From Candidatus Methanogasteraceae archaeon UBA261 (GTDB lineage Archaea > Halobacteriota > Methanosarcinia > Methanosarcinales > Methanogasteraceae): a stretch of 5,382 bases of DNA. The notes beneath the pieces are model-generated. The model did not search any database and had not been told where the DNA came from. It worked only from the letters and a program-made list of their open reading frames with translations. A program made the translations under genes and the position numbers. The DNA lies in the NCBI GenBank assembly GCA_002506015.1, contig DAWR01000150.1, positions 925 through 6,306 on the forward strand. The letters are read 5' to 3'. Shown here piece after piece: positions 1 to 5,297 of the stretch (position 1 is the stretch's first letter; each line of letters opens with the position of its first letter).

Positions 1-549
1 ATTGCGCTCATCACTGCTGCCGCGTGCATGGCAAGCGCGGGAGTGGGCGCGGCGGATGAGGTGAATGTGACGTTTGAAGGGCATTTCGGCGGCGAAACGG
101 AGGTAGTTGCGGTATCTGGGAATTATGCATACATTGGGCGGGGGCAGGATCTTGTTGTGCTTGATGTAAGCAGTCCGGCTTTGCCTGTAGAATTGGAGAT
201 GGTTATGACCACCTCTATTACGGATGTCACGGTATCAGGTGATTATGCGTACGTAACTGCTGGTTCTAATGGTCTTGCGATCATGGACGTTAGCAACAAA
301 TCAGCACCAACACTTGCAGGAAGTTATGACTTAGGCGAAGCACGGGGCGTTGCCGTAGTAGGTGGTTATGCATACGTAGCTGATTGGTGGAACGGTCTTG
401 TGATTCTGCGCACCGATGCATCAGGCGCAGACACCACCCACCCCACAATCACTATCATCTCGCCCTCTCCAAACACCCCACCCACACATCTACAACCACA
501 GTCGCAGGCACAGCCTCTGACGCATCAGGCATCGCATCGGTCACAGTGA
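1..549 (+). CDS. N-terminal part of a secreted LVIVD-repeat (beta-propeller-like) protein, 5' truncated and frame-disrupted
   Basis: The open frame runs in from the left edge. Bases 1-27 translate to a hydrophobic Ala-rich stretch (IALITAAAC) ending near ASAGVGAADE, which reads as the end of an export signal, so the true start lies upstream and the ATG at 28 is probably internal. Three tandem repeats follow at about 103-180, 225-300 and 350-410. Each has the pattern V-x-V-x-G-x-YAYV then L-x-(I/V)-(L/M)-DVS, typical of LVIVD repeats, which are thought to form beta-propellers on archaeal and bacterial surface proteins. Next comes a TTHPTITIISPSPNTP segment, the usual lead-in to an Ig-like domain. 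After about base 480 this frame degenerates into a Thr/Gln/His-rich tail and stops at 549, while the expected continuation appears in another frame (see the next entry). The repeat and secretion assignment is good; a precise function is unknown, with adhesion or protein binding an inference. Codons after 549 in this frame are not coding. Confidence 0.7.
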   Translation: MALITAAACMASAGVGAADEVNVTFEGHFGGETEVVAVSGNYAYIGRGQDLVVLDVSSPALPVELEMVMTTSITDVTVSGDYAYVTAGSNGLAIMDVSNKSAPTLAGSYDLGEARGVAVVGGYAYVADWWNGLVILRTDASGADTTHPTITIISPSPNTPPTHLQPQSQAQPLTHQASHRSQ

Positions 550-863
550 ACGGCGAGATAGCCAATGGCACGCTCGACTGGAGCGCAACTGTCACGCTCA
601 CGGAAGGCGAGAACACGATTCTCGTGATTGCGACTGACTGTGCAGGGCTTACCACGACTGCGGCGGTCACGGTGCGCTACGAACTCATACGCGGCGACCT
701 CAACGGCGACAACCGGATCACCATAGCAGACGCAGCGATCGCGCTTTGGATCGCAGCCACCGACGCACACAACCCAGCCGCGGACGTCAGCGGCGACGAC
801 CGCGTCACCTCGCTCGACGCTCTCATGATCCTGCGAGCTGCGGCTGGCATGATAGAACTATAA
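477..863 (+). CDS. C-terminal part of the same protein: Ig-like domain plus dockerin, displaced by a frameshift
   Basis: This frame continues the protein of bases 1-476 and has no sensible start of its own; the ATG at 384 lies in a nonsense-like stretch that shadows the first frame. From 477 it reads P-T-H-T-STTTVAGTASDASGIASVTVNG, then DWSATVTLTEGENTILVIATDCAG. This is the pattern of the glucodextranase-B/bacterial Ig-like domains common in archaeal surface proteins. A dockerin follows at 690-863 with two calcium-binding F-hand loops: DLNGDNRITIAD (696-731) and DVSGDDRVTSLD (783-818), with acidic or polar ligands at loop positions 1, 3, 5 and 12. Dockerins bind cohesin domains, so this protein is probably assembled onto another cell-surface protein. 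Joining the two frames needs one extra base (a -1 shift) in the C-rich run around 475-483. It may be a decayed gene or a homopolymer sequencing error. No cohesin is visible in the window. Confidence 0.68.
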   Translation, partial: PTHTSTTTVAGTASDASGIASVTVNGEIANGTLDWSATVTLTEGENTILVIATDCAGLTTTAAVTVRYELIRGDLNGDNRITIADAAIALWIAATDAHNPAADVSGDDRVTSLDALMILRAAAGMIEL

Positions 864-1038
864 ATCGCGCTCCGCTGCCTGCATTTAACAGAACAGTGAC
901 ACGTATCAGTGCCGCAGAGCTGCGAAACACCTCTCCAAGAGTGCATGCAGTTTTATCCCAAGTCTCTACTGACGCTGGATGGGGTGGGGATGCTCGAGAG
1001 GTAGTGGCTGGGGTGTAGTTGAGGTGATGCAGAGGTGT

Positions 1039-1064
1039 AAAAATAAAAAGGGGATTACTCCCCT
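1039..1064 (-). terminator. Hairpin plus T-tract terminator of the regulator/lipoprotein/binding-protein unit
   Basis: On the minus strand a 5-bp stem AGGGG/CCCCT with loop AGTAAT (bases 1064-1049) runs straight into TTTTTATTTTT (1049-1039). The TAA stop of the binding-protein gene (1055-1057) lies inside the loop. T-tracts alone can end transcription in archaea; the added GC hairpin makes this a strong candidate. Confidence 0.65.
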
Positions 1065-2092
1065 GACACCTCATCGTAGAAACTCGTATCGAAGAGATCC
1101 TCCGCAGTAAGCGGCTCCTCTATGTATCCAAGCTCATAGAGGACCGTTGCATATTCAAGTGCGTCGTCCAGCTCGAGGTGCGGATCTGTGATCCACTCAC
1201 CATCCCATGTCTCAAACGAATGCTTGACCACGTCGATATCGTACCCGATCTTATCAGCGAATATTTGGGAGGATTCGTTCTGGTTCTCGTTGAGATACGC
1301 AGTCGCTCGGATATGCGTGCGTATGATCTGCTTAACCATCTCGGGGTTGTTTTCGATCAACTCGTCACTCACAACGAGACAGCAGCACGCATGACCCGGC
1401 CACATCTCTCCGGAAGTGACAACACTTCTGCCGTCACCCGCAAGTTCGATCACTGCGGGACCGGGGTGTGGCAGGAAGACGCAGTCCACCGCATCTGTCG
1501 AAATCGCAGCAATTGCGTCAGCAGGCCCCATCGGCACAATCTCAACATCCTCGATCGCAACATCGTTGTCGGTCAGGAACTTCCTGAAGACTGTGTCCTG
1601 AATCGATCCTGACGGGAACGTCGCGATCTTGAGCCCGATGAGATCGGATGGTGAGGTATAGTTGACCTCAGGTCTGAGAACAAGATCAGATCCCTGTGTC
1701 TGTACACCGGCAACGATCTTTGCCTTCAAGCCCTGCGCAATCGCCGTAATCGGCGGAGCGGTGCCAACATACGCAATATCAAGGTGACCACCCATCATGG
1801 CAGTCATCTCAGGGGGTCCTGATGCGAACTGGTAATCGCTGACCTCGGTCACTCCGAACTCGGCGAGATCAGACTTCCACCAGCCATTCTCCATCGCAAT
1901 CATGTGTGCGATCTGATGGGTGCTTGGCTGGTATCCAATGCGAAGATGCGTTATCGCCACGTCTTCGCCGGTCGTCTCGTGCCCTGTAGCCCCATCTTCT
2001 GTAGTTCCTTCTTCTATCGTCTCTGGCTGTTCGACACAGCCGGAGAATGCTACAAGTGCTATTATAGCCAGAATTACTATCACTTTCTTCAT
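1055..2092 (-). CDS. ABC-type substrate-binding lipoprotein, SsuA/TauA/NMT1 class (nitrate/sulfonate/taurine-like)
   Basis: This 345-residue protein begins with Lys-Lys, a hydrophobic stretch and a lipobox FSGC (Cys19), so it should be a membrane-anchored lipoprotein outside the cell. A Glu/Thr-rich linker (about 20-47) precedes the binding fold. The fold starts at HLRIGYQPSTHQIAHMIAMENGWW, followed by SGPPEMTAMMGGHLDIAYVGTAPP, DLIGLKIATFPSGSIQDTVFRKFL and DAVDCVFLPHPGPA. These are the hallmarks of periplasmic-binding-protein-like II proteins of the NMT1/SsuA/TauA group, which deliver small anionic or organic ligands to an ABC importer. The ligand cannot be read from the sequence. The ATG at 2092 is preferred because AGTGA lies 5 bases upstream; a GTG at 2101 would add three residues. 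The gene follows the upstream lipoprotein by 50 bases in the same direction, so co-transcription is likely. No permease or ATPase gene is adjacent, and the gene ends at a terminator. A run of three cysteines (about 236-238, HACCCLVV) is unusual for an exported binding protein. Confidence 0.88.
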   Translation of the reverse strand: MKKVIVILAIIALVAFSGCVEQPETIEEGTTEDGATGHETTGEDVAITHLRIGYQPSTHQIAHMIAMENGWWKSDLAEFGVTEVSDYQFASGPPEMTAMMGGHLDIAYVGTAPPITAIAQGLKAKIVAGVQTQGSDLVLRPEVNYTSPSDLIGLKIATFPSGSIQDTVFRKFLTDNDVAIEDVEIVPMGPADAIAAISTDAVDCVFLPHPGPAVIELAGDGRSVVTSGEMWPGHACCCLVVSDELIENNPEMVKQIIRTHIRATAYLNENQNESSQIFADKIGYDIDVVKHSFETWDGEWITDPHLELDDALEYATVLYELGYIEEPLTAEDLFDTSFYDEVSGE

Positions 2093-2142
2093 TTTATTCA
2101 CTCATTGGTTATTATAGCCATCATGCCAGGGATATTCCCTAT

Positions 2143-2793
2143 TCATGCTTCAGAAATTATCGCCCCACCGTCCCCGATCATCTGAGCCAGCTGCAGGCTC
2201 GCCTGCCGGTCATCGGTTCCGGGCCCAAGAATGTACACATAATTACCGCTTGACCAGACGTACCCATATCTAACTCCATCACCCTGCGGTTTCATCCTGA
2301 CTTCGGTCGCCTCGTGTCCATTGAACTCCACCGACCCAAAGCGAGAGACCGTCTTCGACGGGTTTTTCTCGAAGGCTGGCTGGTTCTTGTAGTTTTCGAC
2401 AGCGTTTGCTGCATTCACCGAATCGGTACACTCGGCAATCGTTATATGCACATCGTAAAGTCCATCGTTGAATATGTATATTCCCTGAGCTGCGTGTATA
2501 TCTCCGATACTTAGATTTCCTGAGACCATTGAAAGGGCTTCTTCGGTCGCATTTAAACTCCCTGGTGTGTTCTCATCAATTACAGCTCTCAGTTCGAATG
2601 TGCCCGGGAGGTCGTCACTCGGAAGCAGATCTGCTATGCTCTGCGGCGCAGAGGTCGTTGGCACCGGTGTTTTGGTCGGGGTCGGTACTGGTGGTACCGG
2701 TGTATCCGGAGCGTCCGGAACAATGCAGCCACACGCGGCGACTGCCAGTGTGACAGCCAGAACCAGAATTAAGGTCATATTGGTTGTTTTCAT
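2143..2793 (-). CDS. Unrecognised lipoprotein with Pro/Thr-rich linker and one globular domain
   Basis: I do not recognise the family. The 216-residue product has a signal peptide with a hydrophobic core and a lipobox VAAC (Cys21, with a second Cys at 23). A Pro/Thr-rich spacer follows (about 27-50, TPVPPVPTPTKTPVPTTS), typical of archaeal lipoproteins held off the membrane. The globular part (about 52-216) has ELRAVIDENTPG, an IYIFNDGLYDVHITIAECTDS strand region, a helical NAANAVENYKNQPAF segment, and RYGYVWSSGNYVYILGPG near the C-terminus. The mix of beta strands with one helix suggests a compact alpha/beta domain exposed outside the cell. The ATG start is well supported: GAGGAG lies 7 bases upstream, and the start overlaps the stop of the XRE gene as ATGA (2790-2793), which implies coupled translation. 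Being between a regulator and a substrate-binding lipoprotein, it may be an accessory to sensing or uptake; that is inference only. Confidence 0.85.
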   Translation of the reverse strand: MKTTNMTLILVLAVTLAVAACGCIVPDAPDTPVPPVPTPTKTPVPTTSAPQSIADLLPSDDLPGTFELRAVIDENTPGSLNATEEALSMVSGNLSIGDIHAAQGIYIFNDGLYDVHITIAECTDSVNAANAVENYKNQPAFEKNPSKTVSRFGSVEFNGHEATEVRMKPQGDGVRYGYVWSSGNYVYILGPGTDDRQASLQLAQMIGDGGAIISEA

Positions 2794-3743
2794 GTTATAT
2801 CTCCTCTATCGATGCTTCTCTCCTGAATTAGTTGCATAACGTCGTCATGATCGCCGATTTTCTTGAATTCGCTTTCCTTGATCAGCACGGTGTCGTCAAT
2901 GTGTGTGTGTTTGCAGCCCCCCTTCACGATGTACAGGGACTTTGTGCCTGTAACAACCGAGATGCTGCTCATCAGATGGGCGTTCTTTGCCATCGTCCGG
3001 TTGTATCCGCTGATTCCAGTTAGCACCGTGTTGCACACGCCATCGTCCGACACAGCGGCAAAAGGCGCCTGTTTCGCGGGAACCACAACAAATCCAAGCG
3101 GTGTGAGCAGAAGCGATACCTCGCCGGGTTCCGATGTGGTTGCGGATGCGGATGCGCGATCCTGCCCGGTCGAGAAAATCCTGATCGGGCAGACGAACTC
3201 GGAGTTGAGGACCTCCTCGAGACGGAGTACCACATCAACTGATGCGTCCATCTCCTCCTCCTCGTATTTGCTGATCGTCCTCCGCGATATTCCAAGTTCC
3301 GTTGCAAGTTCCCCGAGCGAGATGTTTCGTGCGATGCGAATGTCTTTCAGGTGTTCACCATCGATGCTGACATAGAGTCCGCCCGGCGCGGCATAGATCA
3401 GCGGGGGCACACCCTCAACAAAACAGTCGTAGAGCGTGGTGGGGCTAATTGAAGGGATGCCGTGTCTGAAGTACGCCACACCATCCTCAAGCACCTGATT
3501 GCGCGACCTGCTTCCGATCACGAGAGGGCTTCCATTGAGGCAACCTGATAGATGCTTCATCGCAAGCGCGGTTGGTGCATTCAAGCCATCGACATTCGAG
3601 AAGACGCGGAGCAGCAGGAGGATGCCTTGACGCCGTGCAGCCAGATCGAAGCTCCGGGGTCTGATGTTGCACCGCTCAGAGAGTGTGAATCCTGCCCGGG
3701 TCAGAATCTCGATGACTCTCTGTGTAAGCTCCTCCTTGTTCAT
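2790..3743 (-). CDS. Archaeal XRE-type HTH transcriptional regulator (COG1395 family)
   Basis: This 317-residue protein has the full layout of the archaeal COG1395 putative HTH-type regulators, which are widespread and of unknown target. An N-terminal domain (about 1-125) contains RSFDLAARRQGILLLLRVFSNVDGLN and SPLVIGSRSRNQVLEDGVAYFRHGIP. The D-x(n)-LLLRV core resembles a degenerate PD-(D/E)XK nuclease fold with Arg where Lys would be, so catalysis is unlikely (inference). A Cro/C1-type helix-turn-helix follows at about 132-185: LKDIRIARNISLGELATELG, then ISRRTISKYEEE, which is the recognition-helix region. The C-terminal domain (about 208-310) has LLLTPLGFVVVPAKQAPF and NAHLMSSISVVTG. The ATG at 3743 is chosen over an upstream in-frame one at 3812 because homologous proteins begin near MNKEEL and because box A at 3769-3776 would put the transcript start only a few bases before 3743. 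The gene probably heads a unit with the two lipoprotein genes and may control itself. Confidence 0.88.
   Translation of the reverse strand: MNKEELTQRVIEILTRAGFTLSERCNIRPRSFDLAARRQGILLLLRVFSNVDGLNAPTALAMKHLSGCLNGSPLVIGSRSRNQVLEDGVAYFRHGIPSISPTTLYDCFVEGVPPLIYAAPGGLYVSIDGEHLKDIRIARNISLGELATELGISRRTISKYEEEEMDASVDVVLRLEEVLNSEFVCPIRIFSTGQDRASASATTSEPGEVSLLLTPLGFVVVPAKQAPFAAVSDDGVCNTVLTGISGYNRTMAKNAHLMSSISVVTGTKSLYIVKGGCKHTHIDDTVLIKESEFKKIGDHDDVMQLIQERSIDRGDIT
2801..2806 (-). promoter_or_regulatory. Shine-Dalgarno site of the lipoprotein gene, inside the XRE coding region
   Basis: The minus strand reads GAGGAG, then seven bases, then ATG at 2793. The site lies within the last codons of the XRE regulator. 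It fixes the lipoprotein start and suits translational coupling across the ATGA overlap. Confidence 0.75.
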
Positions 3744-3750
3744 CAGGATT

Positions 3751-3763
3751 CCATGTACAATGG
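3751..3763. promoter_or_regulatory. Candidate operator: inverted repeat CCAT-N5-ATGG at the regulator promoter
   Basis: CCATGTACAATGG has perfect 4-base arms. It sits between the box A (3769-3776) and the predicted transcript start (about 3746) of the XRE gene, where an archaeal repressor would block polymerase. Autoregulation is inferred; short arms make chance occurrence possible. Confidence 0.35.
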
Positions 3764-3768
3764 CCTGA

Positions 3769-3776
3769 ATATAAAT
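3769..3776 (-). promoter_or_regulatory. Archaeal box A (TATA) promoter of the XRE regulator unit
   Basis: The minus strand reads TTTATATT, centred about 29 bases before the ATG at 3743. With the usual 25-27 base spacing, transcription would start about three bases before the start codon, giving an almost leaderless mRNA. No Shine-Dalgarno sequence precedes this start, in keeping with that. Confidence 0.6.
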
Positions 3777-3916
3777 GTTTGTTTGGGTGCGCTGGGGTGG
3801 TAGGTCATGCACAGCCGGGTGAACCGTGCAGATGCGAAACCAAGGGTACTGAACGCGAATGTCGAGAGGTCTGCAAGACCCAACGTCGGCGCGATAGTCT
3901 CGCAGGTTTAGATACC

Positions 3917-3923
3917 TTTAAAT
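3917..3923 (+). promoter_or_regulatory. Archaeal box A promoter of tRNA-Ala and probably aroB'
   Basis: TTTAAAT is centred about 30 bases before the tRNA 5' end, placing the transcript start near 3946 and leaving a leader of a few bases for RNase P to remove. It is the only convincing TATA-like element upstream of the tRNA/aroB' pair. Confidence 0.65.
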
Positions 3924-3949
3924 CATTGTGCGCCATAAACGTACTCGAT

Positions 3950-4022
3950 GGGCTCGTAGATCAGTTGGAAGATCGCTGCCTTTGCAAGGCAGAGGCCCTG
4001 GGTTCGAGTCCCAGCGGGTCCA
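3950..4022 (+). tRNA. tRNA-Ala (anticodon UGC)
   Basis: A complete cloverleaf can be folded by eye. The acceptor stem is GGGCTCG (3950-3956) with CGGGTCC (4015-4021), including the G3:U70 wobble pair that marks alanine tRNAs. The D arm is GATC/GATC with loop AGTTGGAA. The anticodon arm is CTGCC-TTTGCAA-GGCAG with anticodon TGC at 3982-3984. The variable region is AGGCC, and the T arm is CTGGG-TTCGAGT-CCCAG. The discriminator is A at 4022. CCA is not encoded and must be added after processing. There is no intron. The tRNA stands alone rather than inside an rRNA operon, at least within this window, and its last base is shared with an ATG of the aroB' frame. Confidence 0.97.
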
Positions 4023-4024
4023 TG

Positions 4025-5164
4025 ATGAATGCGAAGATTACTTGGATTAAGGCGGACACTGGCAATTGGGATGCGCAGAAGGACCGGATCACTACCAGTC
4101 TTGAGTCCGGTGTGGAGTGCGTGCTCACATCACCGGATCATATCGAGAATGTGCGTGAACTCGGGGACATCATGGTGGCGTCGCCGCTCGAAGGCGATGC
4201 CGCACCGGATATTGTTGTTGTTGGCATAAATGGAGAAGGCGATGGGACAAATCCACTTCCGAGTGAGTTAACGGGGTCGATGGATATCATCACCGCTGAA
4301 CAGTTATCTTCAGAGGGAAAAGTGGTTGCAGGATACGTTGTCATTCACAACAAGGAATACGAACGGTTTGCAACTGAGATGGGGCGCGTTTGCGACTATT
4401 TGATCACAGTGGGCACCGACTGGAAGGTGATTCCGCTTGAAAACCTGATTGCAAGTCTCTTTGATGAAGATGTAAAGATCATTACAGGCGTTCAAGATTC
4501 CGGAGAGGCAAAACTCGCACTCGAAACACTTGAGCACGGCGCGGACGGCGTTCTGATCGATACCGATGATCCCTCTGAGCTCAAGCGCATAACAGCCACT
4601 GTCGAGCGCGCGGGCGCGGAGACGTTGTCGTTGCAGGTCGCAACGGTGACCGCGGTCGAACCGAAAGGTATGGGTGACCGAGTCTGTGTGGACACATGCT
4701 CGCTCATGGCCGTTGGAGAGGGGATGCTTGTCGGATCACAGTCAAACGGGCTATTTTTGATACAATCTGAGGCAGAAGACAGCCCGTACGTGGCATCCCG
4801 TCCGTTCAGGGTCAATGCGGGCGCGGTTCACGCGTATGTGCGGGTCGGCGAGAAGACGCGTTACCTATCAGAACTCGGCGCAGGCGACGCAGTGACCACG
4901 GTTGACGCAAATGGCGAGCAGAAGGATGCAATTGTGGGAAGGGTCAAGATCGAGAAACGACCGCTCACGCTTGTTGTGGCTGAAGTCGAGGGAAATGTGA
5001 TAAAGACGCTTCTGCAGAACGCCGAGACGATAAAACTCGTCGGTCCCAGAGGCGTTCCGATATCGATTGCAAATCTTAAGGTCGGCGATGAGGTGCTGGT
5101 TCGCTTTGAGGATTCGGCACGGCACTTTGGCATGAAGATCGATGAGACGATAATCGAGAAGTAG
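4025..5164 (+). CDS. aroB': 3-dehydroquinate synthase II (archaeal type), aroB'
   Basis: This enzyme makes 3-dehydroquinate from 2-amino-3,7-dideoxy-D-threo-hept-6-ulosonate by NAD-dependent oxidative deamination. It is the second step of the archaeal route into aromatic amino acids, which bypasses DAHP and bacterial AroB. The 379-residue product has the family's usual length and landmarks: an N-terminal TWIKADTGNWDAQKDRITTSLESG, DIVVVGINGEGDGTNPLP (about 62-79), and LIASLF (141-146). The central-to-C-terminal signature is VEPKGMGDRVCVDTCS (211-226), GEGMLVGSQSNGLFLI (231-246), YVASRPFRVNAGAVHAYV (255-272) and KTRYLSELGAGD (277-288). The frame stays open 5' of the tRNA, but that stretch is chance. 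Two adjacent ATGs exist at 4022 and 4025. The second is chosen because the A of the first is the tRNA discriminator base and would be lost on 3' processing. No Shine-Dalgarno sequence precedes either. Expression is probably through the tRNA transcript. Confidence 0.95.
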   Translation: MNAKITWIKADTGNWDAQKDRITTSLESGVECVLTSPDHIENVRELGDIMVASPLEGDAAPDIVVVGINGEGDGTNPLPSELTGSMDIITAEQLSSEGKVVAGYVVIHNKEYERFATEMGRVCDYLITVGTDWKVIPLENLIASLFDEDVKIITGVQDSGEAKLALETLEHGADGVLIDTDDPSELKRITATVERAGAETLSLQVATVTAVEPKGMGDRVCVDTCSLMAVGEGMLVGSQSNGLFLIQSEAEDSPYVASRPFRVNAGAVHAYVRVGEKTRYLSELGAGDAVTTVDANGEQKDAIVGRVKIEKRPLTLVVAEVEGNVIKTLLQNAETIKLVGPRGVPISIANLKVGDEVLVRFEDSARHFGMKIDETIIEK

Positions 5165-5178
5165 TGTCTAGCCAACTT

Positions 5179-5190
5179 AATTTTTCTGGT
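5179..5190 (+). terminator. Oligo-T terminator candidate after aroB'
   Basis: AATTTTTCTGGT begins about 14 bases after the aroB' stop. A run of five T residues without a stable hairpin is enough for archaeal RNA polymerase to terminate in many cases. Evidence is position and base content only. Confidence 0.4.
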
Positions 5191-5211
5191 TGTCAAGTAT
5201 GACCATAGCAC

Positions 5212-5242
5212 ACCTCTTGTTCAGGGGTAATTGCCCCGAGGT
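5212..5242 (+). other. Bulged hairpin in the aroB' downstream region
   Basis: ACCTC (5212-5216) pairs with GAGGT (5238-5242). Inside it, GGGG (5224-5227) pairs with CCCC (5234-5237) around a TAATTG loop, with a seven-base bulge on the left. Nine base pairs in two stacked blocks suggest an RNA structure or a secondary terminator. The function is unknown. Confidence 0.35.
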
Positions 5243-5262
5243 TACTATTGAAGCCCCTCACG

Positions 5263-5297
5263 GAACCGGACTTGAAGATTTCTCCAGATCCGGCTTC
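5263..5297 (+). other. Hairpin GAACCGGA/TCCGG(C)TTC, possible mobile-RNA remnant
   Basis: GAACCGGA (5263-5270) pairs with TCCGGcTTC (5289-5297) with one bulged C and an 18-base loop. The preceding GAAGCCCCTCACGG plus this stem recalls, from memory, stretches found near group II intron or transposon open reading frames. No reverse transcriptase or transposase is visible, so the assignment is weak. Confidence 0.3.

Noticed and set aside
474..486. Programmed -1 frameshift site in the LVIVD/dockerin gene
   Set aside because: The candidate heptamer C-CCA-CCC would require the A-site tRNA to re-pair with ACC, a first-position mismatch, and no downstream stimulatory structure was evident. Mutation or sequencing error is more likely.
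908..926. Small palindrome CGCAGAGCTGCG after the dockerin gene as a terminator
   Set aside because: The stem allows only about four pairs, and the nearest T run (TTTT at 951-954) is too far downstream to act with it.
973..1017. G-rich stretch with several GGGG runs, possible G-quadruplex
   Set aside because: Only three runs of four G are present, with a long gap between the second and third; the fourth run needed is missing.
1178..1612. 144-codon open frame on the + strand opposite the binding-protein gene
   Set aside because: It lies antisense to a clearly conserved gene, has no recognisable domain and no ribosome binding site; it is a shadow frame.
2109..2116. TATA-like TATAATAA on the minus strand before the binding-protein gene
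   Set aside because: It lies only about 20 bases before the ATG at 2092, which would put the transcript start inside the coding region. Co-transcription with the upstream genes is simpler.
2060..2120. An 11-base direct repeat (TATTATAGCCA at 2060-2070 and 2110-2120), exactly 50 bases apart around the binding-protein start
   Set aside because: One copy encodes part of the signal peptide (AT-rich Ile/Ala codons), and no third copy or symmetric element supports an operator.
3779..4021. In-frame extension of aroB' by 81 codons upstream, running through the tRNA
   Set aside because: The extension is low in family-like sequence, rich in Cys/Arg, crosses a complete tRNA gene, and the family normally starts near the WIKAD motif. 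It is open by chance.
4022..4028. ATGATGA matches a C box (RTGATGA) of a C/D guide RNA directly after the tRNA
   Set aside because: No CTGA D or D' box lies at the expected distance downstream, and the bases are explained by two Met codons of aroB'.
4492..5211. Open frames on the minus strand opposite aroB'
   Set aside because: Ser/Thr-rich translations are mirror images of the aroB' codon pattern, with no domain or promoter.
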